Notes: generated from the sequence alone by a model not told the origin. A stretch of 64,000 nt of DNA from Alligator mississippiensis (GCF_030867095.1 NC_081824.1:148333433-148397432), one strand, 5' to 3'. Positions 33,229-43,639 are shown, numbered from the stretch's first letter. A program made the numbers and translations.

Positions 33229-34150
33229 AGCCCTGTCCTCTTCACTCTTGCACCCAGAGCCCTGTGGTCACTTTTGATCTGCTCAGGGTCACCCATGGAA
33301 TTATCATTGGTGCACACATGGATGAGCAGTATGGGATAGTAGTCAGAGGGCTGGATGAGTCTCAGTAATCCCTCCATGACATCTCAAATCCAGGCTCTGG
33401 GCAAGCAGCAAACCTCCCAAGACAACAGGTCAGGCTGGCAGATGGATGCCTCTGTCCCCCATAGAAGGCAGTCTCCAACCACCAACACCCCTTGCTTCCT
33501 GTTGGTGGCAGTGGTCTCAGTCCTCCCAACCTTGGCAGTGCCTGGCTTGGTCTCTTCCACCAACAGAACATGCTCCTCCTCCTCTGTTACTAGGGCTCAT
33601 ATCTGTTCTCAAAGCAAACTGCTACAGCTGGAGATGAAAACTTCTGCTTGCTCCCAGAAGTCACAAGCTTTCACCTTCCAGCTTCCACTTTCCTAGGAGT
33701 CCATGTCCTTTTCATTTTTTAGTGCTGCTTCTGGTGGTCTTTCCTCCACAATCCCTGAGGTCTCCTTCAGCATTGAATCGATGAAGTCCTCATGGTGGAG
33801 GATGGTTCGAAGCCTACCTCTTCCTTTAGCTCTCTTGCCTGTTCCCTGATGGACACCACCAGGAGGCACCGCTCACATTATAACAAGGGTGGGCAAAATG
33901 CAGCCCATGGGCCAGATGTGGCCCACCAGGCAATTCTGTCTGGCCTGTGGGGCCCCAACAAATTTAGAAAATTAATATTTATCTGCCCCTGGCTGCCTGT
34001 CATGCGGCCCTTGGTGGCTTGCCAAAACTCAGGAAGCAGCCCTCCACCCAAAATAATTGCCCACCCCAGCATTATAGGCACTACCCCACCTGGCTGTCAC
34101 TGAAAGGACTTGTAAGCTGCAATCTCCACAGCACCAAACCAGCTAGAAGC
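33229..34150 (-). mobile_element. CR1 ORF1 esterase (SGNH) region
   Basis: CR1-like elements encode an ORF1 with an esterase domain. Here the minus strand reads GVLVVGDCLLWGTEASICQP, then EVCCLP (33400-33490) and LLRLIQPSDYYPILLIHVCTND (33310-33375; split here, block III 'HVCTND'), then KSDHRALGARVKR. Blocks I and III of SGNH hydrolases are normally GDS and (G)xND; GDC here means the nucleophile Ser is lost. Upstream, an acidic EEEEH...KPGTAKVGRTET stretch fits the ORF1 linker. It is interrupted by a hAT element (33884-34069). Directly to the left the sequence continues as the ORF2 RT tail, so ORF1's end and most of ORF2 are missing. The far 5' limit, near 34150-34250, is uncertain. Confidence 0.7.
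33884..34069. mobile_element. hAT-like element inside CR1 ORF1
   Basis: 186 bp. CAAGGGTGGGCAAAATG at the left and AATTGCCCACCCCAG at the right are inverted repeats. Flanks are cattataa (33876-33883) and cattatag (34070-34077), 7 of 8. Confidence 0.85.
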
Positions 34151-34159
34151 CTCAATGGC

Positions 34160-35084
34160 AAGCAGTCCTGCCTCGACGGACACCTCACAGGTGCAAGTAC
34201 AGTCCTTGAATCTTACCATTCCTCTGCTGTCAGCAAATACATCTGAGCCCTGCTGGCAAAGTATCTTCTCCCCCTCCAGTTCTGATCAACACGGAGCATG
34301 TCAACCTACTACTACTGTCTGTTATTACATTCACTCAAGAGGCACAGGTTCTATGAGATGGATTTAAGTTCCATTCCTGCTAGTGACCCATGTAGGTATC
34401 ATTATGATGCTATGTAATTGGCTTTAGATTTGGGTTCTTTTTTCCCCAGTTTGCTTTTTAAAAAAATCGAGGATATTACACACACACAGCAGCACGTGCA
34501 CACTCACCTGCATCAAAAAAATTTCCCACAGTTAGGCACTCGAAAAGTTAAGGAAATATCATAACTAAGTTTCCCTCTCAGCATCACATTAACTCAGCAC
34601 CTTTGGGCAGATGTATTATGATACAGTCTTTAATTACATGATTGCAAGCTATTTTTTTAACAGGATCCCTGCTTCATTCATCTCATGGTACAGACAGTGC
34701 TCTGGGGATGAGTCAGTTGTGTAGAAAAGCAGTTGTTTTCCGTAGTTATCTGGCATCATTTATAGCATAACTTAGAATGTGTGTAGTGAATGAGGCATGG
34801 GATCACAGAAAGAAAAGAGTTGGCCCTCAGGTTAGATAAGGTGAAGGTTGCCTTGGAGAACTATCCTTGGTCTGTCACAGAGTCTCCATTGTGATTCTTG
34901 GGAAGTCAATGAAAACGCGTTTTTCACAGATGGTCACTAACTTGCAGTTCTCAGTTTCAGTGCGCTTGACTTGTGACCCCGAGTACTGCGAGCTTCTGAT
35001 GAAGTCAAGGGAAGCTGTGAGAGGGATGTAAACATATGGAATATCAGGTCCTAAGTATCTCAAATTGCCTGATCACAATTATCA
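34160..35084. other. No gene recognised
   Basis: Unassigned AT-rich sequence. The 62-codon minus frame at 34875-35063 has no motif. Confidence 0.45.
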
Positions 35085-35212
35085 AACAGTTTGATCTCTC
35101 TCTGCTTCAATTTCCCATGTGTAAAAGAGAAATACCACACCTTCTTTTGAAGTGGTGTTGGGAAAATGAATTTGTTCATTTTTCTGAGGCACTCAGATAC
35201 CATTTAGTGATG
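35085..35212 (+). repeat. MIR-like old SINE fragment
   Basis: 'tctgcttcaatttcccatgt' with 'gtaaaagagaaatac', then 'gtggtgttgggaaaatgaat' and 'ctgaggcactcagatac' follow the order of the 3' half of amniote MIR-type SINEs ('cctcagtttcc.catctgtaaaatgg..ataat', 'ggttgttgtgaggat', 'gcgct.aga'). Highly diverged and RNA-polymerase-III derived in origin. Head not seen. Confidence 0.5.
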
Positions 35213-35645
35213 AACACTACAGAAACTCGCACAAGCACATTAATAATTAATTTTGTCTTCAGAGAAGGCTTTGAACACTGTGCAGTAAGTAAGGCTTGGG
35301 GGTACATGTTGAACTGAGAGGAAAAACTAATATAACGAATGGCCATTTATTACATGAGGATCATCCTTTCTGAGCACTGACTGAGGCAAGAGTGTTGGGG
35401 ACAAAATAGAATGGGAGCATGTAGTTAAAGATTTCAGAATTCAGATGTGTAAGGGGGGAACAAAGTAAGGCTTTAGTGCTAAGCATTTCCTAACTCCTGA
35501 GTGCCTGCCTTTGAAACCTCCATGATTTGTGTATAATTAAAAAACAAAGGGTAATTCTTTGTGGTAACAAATCACTTTTGCTTAAAATCCACCCAGTGTC
35601 TCAATATTCCTCCTTACTTCTAGTCCTAAACTTTTGTTTAGCTTG
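35213..35645. other. No gene recognised
   Basis: Nothing identifiable. Confidence 0.45.
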
Positions 35646-35648
35646 ACT

Positions 35649-36221
35649 GGGTGTGTCTACATGTTCACTTTAATGTGTAGTAGCCTATTCTACTGCACAT
35701 TAAAGTGTCACGTAAAAAAACATGCTATTATGCTAATGCACAGTAAAATAGGCTACTGTGCATTATACGTCACTTAAGAACTCTGCATTCATTACTGAGC
35801 ATTAAGACAGTCCAATGCACATTTGGTTAGTACCTCACATTGGAAGGTGCCTGTACGTGAGCGTGGAGGATGCTCTGATGGACTGTAATTACAGAGCATT
35901 GGAGCAGACTCAATTAATCAAGTTTGCTGGAGCGTGGTAATCAACCCCTCCTGTGACTCATGTATCAGCGTCCCCATGCTTAAAAATGGCATGGATGCTT
36001 GAACTAAGCTCATCAAATGAGCTTTAGTTCAAGCGCCCCCACCACCATCTTTAAGTGACGGGATGCTGATACACGAGACGCTGCAGCACTTTTATTGAAT
36101 TATCTAATTTATCTAATTAAAGTGCTGCCCCTGCTTACCTGGAGCACATATAAAAGTGCCCGGAGATACTAAATTTAATGTGCATTAGGAAAAATGCCTT
36201 AATGTATGTATAGATGCACCC
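35649..36221. mobile_element. MITE, target duplication ACT, carrying a nested element
   Basis: Flanked by ACT (35646-35648) and ACT (36222-36224). Ends GGGTGTGTCTACATG and TATAGATGCACCC. Without the nested 35845-36161 segment it is about 253 bp and nearly collinear with 23391-23641 ('tagcctatt.tactgcacattaaag', 'ggctactg.gcattat', 'cctcacattgg'). Confidence 0.8.
35845..36161. mobile_element. Foldback MITE nested in a MITE
   Basis: 317 bp inserted in 35649-36221 between GGA (35842-35844) and GGA (36162-36164). The related copy at 23391 shows the empty site. Its centre is a large imperfect hairpin: 'tgtatcagcgtccccatg' to 'cttgaactaagctcat', mirrored by 'atgagctttagttcaag' to 'gatgctgataca' (about 35960-36074). 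The same core occurs at 40619-40767. Confidence 0.75.
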
Positions 36222-36230
36222 ACTGGGTCT

Positions 36231-36362
36231 GATCCAACACCCATCAGAGTAATGCAAAGGTTTCCTTGACTTTTAGATTTGATCTATTCTCAGACCTGAC
36301 TGAGGCCTGATTCAAATCGCACTAAATCCAGTCAGAGTCTTTCCATCAATACAAATGGATAT
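36231..36362. repeat. Old amniote palindromic repeats, two partial copies
   Basis: 'tctgatccaacacccatcag' with 'aaaggtttccttgactttta', then 'gcctgattcaaatcgcacta' with 'gtcagagtctttccatcaat', match the 'ctgatccaaagcccattgaagtcaatgg' type of short palindromic repeat. Motif recognition only. Confidence 0.45.
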
Positions 36363-36364
36363 AG

Positions 36365-38070
36365 CATGATTCTTTTAGCCAAACTTGACAAAAATCTTTG
36401 GGCCACTTCTGGAGGAAAAGTGCTACATAATTTAATTATTAGAATAGAGCAGATAATTCACAAAAAAATTATATCAGCAACTGATGATCACTTGCTGGCA
36501 CTGTGCAAATTTCCCACACGTAAGTGGTCTTTGAAATGTGTGCCTCTCTAGTGAATAATTCTTGGTCTACAGTTCACACAAAGGGGATGTTTATATATGT
36601 AGGTATGTCTTAAGGACAGACTTGCTAACATGGGAGCTTGTTTTGTAGATATATCATGTATTTCTTTTTTCAACATTTAATCTGTTTTTACAAGTTATTT
36701 CGTTCTTTATTTTAAGCTGCCCCAAGCCTCCCCTTTTCTTGGGAAGGATGGCATATAAATAAATTAATAGACAGAATTTGGCTTGTCTGTGCCTATAGAT
36801 AGTGAGTGTTGGGAACAAATCTGGGGCAGCCTCCAGATCTTGAGGACATCAGTGAACTTGGATGGGCAAGGCTTGGGCCAGGCAAGTTCAGTGCTGCCTT
36901 CCCTAGGACAGCCCCTAACACAATAAAGGCAAACCTGTAGAATTCAGGGTTTAGTCACTGTTATAAGGCAACCTGGGTTTACTCAACACACCTTGGCATG
37001 CACATGTATATACACCTCTCTGGGTACTTACTGACCAGGCCCCAGTATCTCAGATACTAGACAAACACAGAATAAAAAGAGTCCTTTCCCCAAAAGAATA
37101 CAGATCAGTGTGTGGGCATAGATTGTCTCCTATGATCTGTTTCCAGCTAACATTAGAAAGACACTGAAAAAATGCAGAGACATGAAAAGTTAATCTTTTT
37201 ACAAACCAGCCCCCTCTCCCGCCAAACTTCAGGGTTTTGTTTAAGTTTAAACAATGGCAAAGACTGAACTCACTACTGGTTCCATATGAATTTGTTTGCT
37301 TGCTCCTTCAACAGAAACTTAAGCTAAAAGAAAAAGAAGCCTTACAATCACTTAGCATAATAGAAAAACTGAAGACATGAAGTTTTGCGAATAACAAAAG
37401 AGATACCAGAACTATATATACACTGTTCCCTTTCTAACAGTAGCTTTTTCTCACTATTGCCCACTGTGCACTCTGTAGCATTTCCCACTGCCCTTTGCTG
37501 TTGCAGATTGATAGTGACTTTTGCCCTTTCACTCCTTAGAGACCAAGACAATTATTTCTGCAATGCTTGCAACCTTCATCTAGTCAAGGGTCAATAGTCG
37601 TGGGATCTGTTTCATCCTTTGGTCTCCCCCATATGGAAAAAACTAATTGCATCAGCAAGATCAATCTATCACAATCCTCACAAATGAGGAGATGAAGAAA
37701 GGAGGGTCTAGAGTCTTTATCACTGGCTCAGAATGTTGAGGTGAAATTCAGGCAAGAAGCAAGACTGGGAGTTGTACTTGACTGGTTTGGACATAAAGTC
37801 TATGTTTCAGACAAAAGGCAAGATCCAAGCTCACATATCTAGATGATATTGAGTAGGCTACTGCTGCTTTCTGCAAGTTCCCAGGACAATGTCCTGTGTG
37901 GCACAGACCAATAGGAATCAAAGAGAGAACAGCCGATCAGACTGCAACTGCATGAAATACTCTTTTCCTTACCTCTCCTCTAGGATGTATTTAAATTCAT
38001 GGAGGTGAGCACAGTATTTCATCTCTCTACAAGCATCCTGGCTTAAAATGATTGTCCCTGGAATTACATT
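36365..38070. other. No gene recognised
   Basis: Unique-looking DNA. Open frames of 60-70 codons without motifs. Confidence 0.45.
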
Positions 38071-38074
38071 CACT

Positions 38075-38438
38075 GGGTGCATCCACACATGCCTATTAAT
38101 GCAAAACAATAAACTCCCACACTTATCGCACCAAAGTTTTTTGCTCCCGGTTGCCACGTTTACACATGCAGCCAGAACTGCAGCACATTGAGCCAGGTCA
38201 CAGCAGGCCCAGCTGGCAGGAGGCCCAGGGGGTCAGCCTGCCAGCCTGGGGCTGCTACAACCCAGCTCAACATGCTGCAGGGTTGGGGGGAATAAGGGTG
38301 CTCCAGTGAGGGGCTACCCAGCAGGCAGCCCTTGTACTAAAGCACCCTTTTGCCCCAGCCAGCTGCACCAGCATTGACACGTACGCTTGTGCAGAGTAAA
38401 AAACTCCGCTGCAGGATAGTACTTGCACGTGTATATCC
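38075..38438. mobile_element. MITE-like element, degenerate right end
   Basis: Starts GGGTGCATCCACACATGCC after ACT, as in the other MITEs. A candidate right end, GCACGTGTATATCC, lies at 38425-38438 but is not followed by ACT. The middle holds GC-rich 'ggcaggaggcccagggggtc' type inverted repeats unlike the 250-bp family, suggesting a different subfamily. Confidence 0.4.
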
Positions 38439-38639
38439 TGAGAGGTTTACTGCGGCACAAAATAGTCTGTCCCCATGTCTCTCCCATCAGTTCCAGTAGT
38501 CTTCCTTGGGTATTCCTGCTAAATACACAAAATTTCACTGGATATCATTTCCATGTGAATAGGGAGTGTGTAGTTCCCCAGTAAGGCATACAAAATAGGC
38601 ATGGACAAGCAAGGCTTTCTTGAGGAGGGACTCTGAGGA

Positions 38640-38762
38640 TGGAAGCTCATTTATGGGGTGTTGGCTGGGGTGTTATGACCCCGCACTCGTTCCTGCCTGG
38701 GGCAGGGGGTCAGACCTGATGATCTGTTTAGGTCCTTTCTGACCCTAAGCACTATGAAGCTA
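38640..38762 (+). mobile_element. CR1 LINE 3' terminus
   Basis: 'cctggggcagggggtcagac', 'ctgatgatctgtttaggtcc', 'tttctgaccctaagcactat' is the CR1 3' UTR end. Heavily 5'-truncated. Confidence 0.7.
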
Positions 38763-39019
38763 TCTCACTTTAGCAAAAGTGGACACATTTAGTTATGATA
38801 CCAAACAGTAGTTTGGTAAGTCATGTGTTTTATATACAAGTAAGGAATGACTTACAAATCTGAGCAGTTCAACACAAATATCTTTGCTCTGCTTTTCCTA
38901 AAATGGATCCTTTTGCACAAATTATGAGCTGTAAATCACCACTTTTGAGCTATCCCAGTTGAGCAAGGATTGTCTTGCTATATGTCAAAGCTGATTTTGA
39001 AACTTTGGTTATTTACAGC

Positions 39020-39361
39020 ATTGGTTGCCTGTAGCAGTAGTGTAATGTGGGAGCAAAGAGGAGAGGGGTTTGAGCAGAGCACATGTCCCAGGTGCTGCCT
39101 AAGTTGAGGGGCACAAGAAGGATGGGGGTGGTGGAGGAGGTGCTTTACCCCAGGGCTACTTGCTGCAGCCTGTCTCACTGCTCTGCCTGTCTGCTGCCTT
39201 GCCTCATTCTTCTGGCACTTTCTAGCTCCAGGATGCAGCCAGCACAAGCTATAAGTGTCATAGAGCTCAAGGCATTCTGGAAATCTTAGTTTTGTACAAT
39301 AGCAGTGGAGCTTGCTACTGCTGGATGGGGAGAACTGATCCCCATTTTTGGCTGTCAAATT
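39020..39361 (-). mobile_element. 3' end of a hAT element, cut off by the Gypsy insertion
   Basis: The left terminus 'cagtagtgtaatg' with 'cccaggtgctgcct' resembles the fragment at 61833 ('caatagtataactgag', 'ccccaggtgctgcct'). At 39265-39340 the sequence mirrors the far side of the Gypsy: 'tcaaggcattctgg', 'cagtggagcttgctactgctgg' here against the complement of 45400-45490 ('tcaaagcattctggg', 'gccatggagtttgccactgctg'; split). I infer that these flanks were one element with subterminal inverted repeats, whose transposase relic is at 45540-47360. Confidence 0.45.
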
Positions 39362-39946
39362 TGTAATGATGAGTGGTGTTAAAGAAGTACACCTTCTTGA
39401 TAAAAGCAAATCTTGTTTATTATGTTCATGAAAAGAACCTATTGATGTTTTCCAGACAACTCTGTAAAACAACCAGCAGCATTGGTGACATGTAGGGGGT
39501 GCACATGGGTGCACGCGCACCCCCTGCGAAAAGGCACTGCCGACACTGCTGATGGCACCTGCGGGCAGTCGCCACTCGCCACCCCACTCCCTCTTGCCAC
39601 TGACACTGGCAGTGGCATTTGTGGGCAGTCCACAATCACCGCTGCCAGTGGTGTCTGTGGGTGGTCTCTGACCACTGGTCAGCGCTCACCATCCCCACAC
39701 CAACAGTGCTGTGGCTGCCTGCAGGAGCTCCCCGCTTGCTGCTGCCATGCTCAAGCCGCCGCTACACTCCCACTGCTGACAGCATTGCTGCTGCCTGTGG
39801 GAGCCTGCCATGCCCCCCCAGCCTCCAGGGGCACACGGCGTTCACGACCAGCAGCACTCTGCTCTCCACTGGATCACAAAACAACATGTGCTCTCTGTTT
39901 CAGTTTCCAGCAACTTTTCTTAAGGAGACAGTGTACTATACCCACA
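39362..39946 (-). repeat. Gypsy 3' LTR (fossil), with an inserted repeat
   Basis: Begins TGTAATGATGAG and ends CCCACA on the plus strand, giving the TG..CA LTR ends. It aligns with 44526-45332 through 'gttaaagaagtacacct', 'cttgataaaagcaaa', 'aaaacaacatgtgctctct' and 'ttcagtttcca'. Without the insertion at 39482-39846 it is about 220 bp. Confidence 0.9.
39482..39846 (-). repeat. GC-rich inserted repeat, copy 3, with perfect 10-bp duplication
   Basis: 365 bp inserted in the 3' LTR between two identical accagcagca copies (39472-39481, 39847-39856); the other LTR shows the empty site. The plus strand opens 'ttggtgacatgtagggggtg', continues with gtgcac/gcacgc motifs, then degenerate 'gccactg.cactggcagtgg' repeats, and closes 'cctccaggggcacacggcg'. 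Related to 2558-2877 and 5692-5912. No TIR, no coding frame. Overlapping frames of 78-155 codons are by-products. Confidence 0.75.
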
Positions 39947-40108
39947 TAGTTTCATAGATGTTAGGGGCTGGAAGGGAGCTTAAAAGATCATCAGGTCCAG
40001 CCCCGCTGTGCTTGGGCAGGAAAGACTGCTGGGATCAGGTGACCCCAGCAAGTTGAGCATCAAGATACTTTTTGAAGATTGCCAGGGTGGGTGACTGTAC
40101 TCTCCCCT
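39947..40108 (-). mobile_element. CR1 LINE 3' end inserted at the inner edge of the Gypsy 3' LTR
   Basis: The plus strand 'tagtttcatagatgttaggggctggaaggg' type terminus (split: 'tttcatagatgttagg', 'ctggaaggga') lies exactly where the LTR meets the purine-rich tract. It therefore inserted after the Gypsy. Confidence 0.8.
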
Positions 40109-40618
40109 TTTTAAACATCTAGCTTTCTAACAATAACACAACTTTAAGAAACCATTTTTTTCTTTTTCATAAAAAAGAACTATATTATAACACTAACATT
40201 AACATTGTTCGATAAGTCTTTGCAGTGCTTGCTTGGCATAGTCTGTTTGATCTGCATGGTGCTGCTTCAGTTTCCTCAGTAACTGAAGCAGGTGTCTGTT
40301 CTTGTCATGCCTCTGTCATCTCCTTTGAGCAACTTTTCTGAATCTGCTTGTGTGTAGTCTCCAGCTGTTCACTCCTCCTATCCTCCCCCCTTTGTTCAGG
40401 AATGAATTGCAAGTGTCTCCTGTTATCTCAAAAAGACTGTCCGTCCTGAGTCAATATGTCATAAGATTGTGGAACAACTTTATGAGCAACCTATGCTTTC
40501 TGGGCATTTATCCACATACTTTTCTGTCCCACGATGCACCAGAGATCTGCCACTTCAGAGCAGAGTTGATTGAGTCTGCTCCGAACGTGAGCTGAGGCGA
40601 ACTGTGCTGCACCGTGTG

Positions 40619-40767
40619 CAGTTGTATAAGCGGCGAAATGCTTGTCAGCGTGCAGAAAATGGTGGTGGTGCACTTTTGAACTAAAGCACCTCCAATGTGT
40701 TTTAGTTCAAAAGCACTCTGCCGCCATTTTCTCAGTGCTGACACACATTTTGCCACTTATACAACTG
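40619..40767. mobile_element. Foldback MITE core (hairpin)
   Basis: An imperfect palindrome of about 149 bp: 'cagttgtataagcggcgaaa', 'cttgtcagcgtgcagaaaat' and 'gcacttttgaactaaagcac', mirrored by 'tttagttcaaaagcactctg', 'gccattttctcagtgctgac' and 'gccacttatacaactg'. It shares the 'ttgaactaaagc' turn with 35845-36161. The full element probably extends to about 40560-40835, ending 'gcatgtgtaacaatgccc'. It sits in the non-coding 3' part of the Gypsy. Confidence 0.7.
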
Positions 40768-40924
40768 CAAGAATCGCAGCACCAGACACTTTTCAAAGTG
40801 CCCAGTGCTGCAGTGCTTGCATGTGTAACAATGCCCTCTGTTCCCACCTTTCACCACTATAAAGACAAACTGCATCGTTGGGCTTCAGTGCCTGCAACAC
40901 CCAGGACCCTTTGTCATAGTACAA

Positions 40925-41650
40925 TTTTTATTTAGCTTTGGCCTTTTGTTTATACCTGTGCAAATCAGTGTCAGTCCTGTGATTTGTTACTGTCAGTCTG
41001 GGTAACCTAGTTCTCAACTTTCTGTTAAATAAAATCTCAGCAGGTGACAGGCCATGCGCTAGAGGAGCTGATCTGTAATTCAAAATTGCTAAATATGGAT
41101 CACCACCTGAATCATTGACTTTCTTTAATAATCTCTTTATTATAGTTTTAACACCATTTTCCACAAGTCCATTAGACTGTGGGTATCTTGGGCTCGATGT
41201 AACATGCTGAAAACCATAGTTCCATGCACATTTTTTTAATTAATGCCCTGAAAATCGGGGGCCATTGTCAGACATATCCCTATGTGGAATTCCATGTCTG
41301 GAAAAGATTGATTTAAGGTGCAGTATAAGCTGCTGTGTAGTCACATCAACCAATAAAGTAACTTCAGGATAGTGAGAAAAATAATCTAAAACCAACAGGT
41401 AATCTTTGCCAGCTAGTGTAAACAAATCAATTCCCACTTTGTATCATGCGTCTTGAATATCATTGTCTATCCACATTGGTTCCTTCTTATTCTTAGGCTG
41501 GTATTTATGGCATGTGTCACATGTATGTACAGCATTTTCTATCTGACTATTCATGAGTGCCCAATATCATACCTCCCTGGCTCTCCTTTTGCATTTTCAA
41601 TGCCCAGATGACCCTCATGTATTCTTTTAATCATATCTGCTGGTAATGAT
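40925..41650 (-). pseudogene. Gypsy integrase region (fossil)
   Basis: Would have inserted the element cDNA. The zinc-binding N-terminus is recognisable (HEGHLGI ... C-K-C-like, about 41500-41640). The catalytic core is visible at 41240-41437 (GIDLFTLAGKDYLLVLDYFS, SRHGIP, SDNGPRFSG), and the core end at 40928-41164 (LAILNYRSAPLAHGLSPAEI). Broken. Confidence 0.85.
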
Positions 41651-41999
41651 TTAGGTACTACCATCCTGTGTCCCTTGAACAAAACACCACCAATATCTGA
41701 GAGCTCTGCTTTAAACTGAAAATATGGACTTGCTATATAACGACTAGGCCAACCTAGTCGTTATATCACCTAGTGGTGATGGCTTTGTTAACCTTCTGCA
41801 GTGTGCCATCTTGTGCTGTAACCTCTACAAAGTTTTGCCACATCTCTGATACTGGGTAATATTTTCATATTCCACTGACATGCACAATGTCAGATTCCAT
41901 TTCAGCATCAACAGTGTTGGCAACTGCCCTAGACAATGTATCTCCAATCACTAGTTCTTTGCCTGGCTTATAGTCTAATCTCAAATCATATAATTGTAA

Positions 42000-43140
42000 C
42001 TGAAAAAAAAGTCTCTGTAGTCTGGGAGGTATATTAGCTAGCCCCTTTTTTTGCTATGATGACCAGAGGTTTGTGGTCAGTTTTTGCCACAACCGATCTT
42101 TCAGATATAAAAACATGAATTTTTTTGCACCCATGCACCAGAGCTAAAGCCTTCTTTTTTATCTGTGCTTATAGGCATTTTGTTTCTGTGAGGGCTCTGG
42201 ATGCATGTGCCACTGAGCTCCAGTGATCACCAGACTTTTGCAATAGGGTTGCCCCAATGCCCTCTTTAGAGGCATCTGTGGACAATTTAGTTTCTCTTCT
42301 ACTGTCAAAACATCTGAGAACTGGAACTGTTTCAATGAGTTTTTTTAACTTTGCAAATTCTTTGTCCATGTTGGCATCCCGTGTCCACTGAGTATGATTT
42401 TTCAGTAGCACTCTCAGTTTGCTGGTGTGCTCTGCAAGGTTTTCTATATACCTGCCTACATGGGTGACCATTCCCAGGAACCTTTGTACCCCTTCCTTAT
42501 CTTGTGGGGGCGGCATGCTTGATATTGCCGTTATTCTCTCAGGATCTATTTGCACCCCACTTTTTGATATTCACTCCCCCAAGTAGGTGATTTCTTTAAC
42601 TCTAAATCTGCATTTCTGCTTATTAAGTTTCAACCCTGCCACCATCTCCCTGTTGAGCTTTCTGTAGCCTCAAATCATGTTCCTCTTTGATAACATCCTT
42701 GTACGGGGCAGAAACAATGTACACTTTGATACCTGCTACTCCAGCAAAGATTTGCTGCACTTTCCTGTAAAAGATTTCAGGTGCTAATTTGAGGCCAAAC
42801 AGGAGCCTGCAAAAGCAGTATCTCCCAAAAGGTGTATTAAAAGTCCATACCCTTGAGCTTTTTTCATCTAAAGGAACCTACCAACATCCCATGGATGTGT
42901 CCAGAATTGAAAAATATTTAGCACCAGCCATTTCACTAAATATATCCTCTCTCATAGACAATGGAAAGTGCTCTCTTTTTACAAATGTATTGAGTTCTTT
43001 TGGATCTAAGCATAATCTTAATGTCCAATCTTTCTTTTCTATAATTACTAACGAATGTACCCATTCAGTAAGTTCTTCTACTTTGTCAATTATTTTCAAT
43101 GACACCAATTGGTTCAGCTCTTCTTTTAGTCTCCTTTGAT
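42000..43140 (-). pseudogene. Gypsy reverse transcriptase and RNase H region (fossil)
   Basis: RT start at 42878-43108 (EWVHSLVIIEKKDWTLRLCL, DPKELN, YFSILD), and the RT-RNase H joint at 42169-42555 (QRFLGMVTHVGRYI, FDSRRETKLSTDASKEGIGA). Same order and spacing as in Ty3/Gypsy elements. Broken. Confidence 0.9.
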
Positions 43141-43249
43141 GGCTAGAGGGACCTTTTTAGAGACATGAATAACCAGATAATTGGGTTCTGCCAACTCAAT
43201 TTTATATTTAGTTTCCAATTTACCAATGCCTTCAAAAACATCAGAATAT

Positions 43250-43625
43250 TGGTCTTCTATAAGCGTGTCCCTGGCCTTTGTTGCCTCTTAATTAAACCCA
43301 AATTCTGGCGGGTTTTTAGCCCCAGTATTGGCATATTTCCTATGGCTATGACAAAAGCTATTAGTTCAATTTGATCCTTAACTTTTACTTCTAGTTCACA
43401 TACGCCTTTGGTGGGAATCATCTCCCCATTGTAAGCTCTTAGTTTTACATTTTTACCCTTGATCCAGTTTGCTTTTTGTTTTAATTTGCTAACAATTAGT
43501 TCTGGAAGCACATTTACCTGTGTACCTGTGTCCATTTTGTAGTTAATGACCCTTCCATTAGTTCCCAGTGCAACAGCCCAGTCATCTCCTGTCTCTGCAG
43601 TCACAGTCCCCACATAGAATTACTC
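43250..43625 (-). pseudogene. Gypsy aspartic protease region (fossil)
   Basis: MDTGTQVNVLP is the DTG active-site region of a retropepsin, followed by KLRAYNGEMIPTKG and a hydrophobic ILGLKT segment as in Gypsy proteases. Confidence 0.85.
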
Positions 43626-43639
43626 CTCAGTGCTTTCAT

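Noticed and set aside
39482-39957. 155-codon frame with Cys/His/Pro
   Set aside because: By-product of the GC-rich repeat inserted in the LTR.
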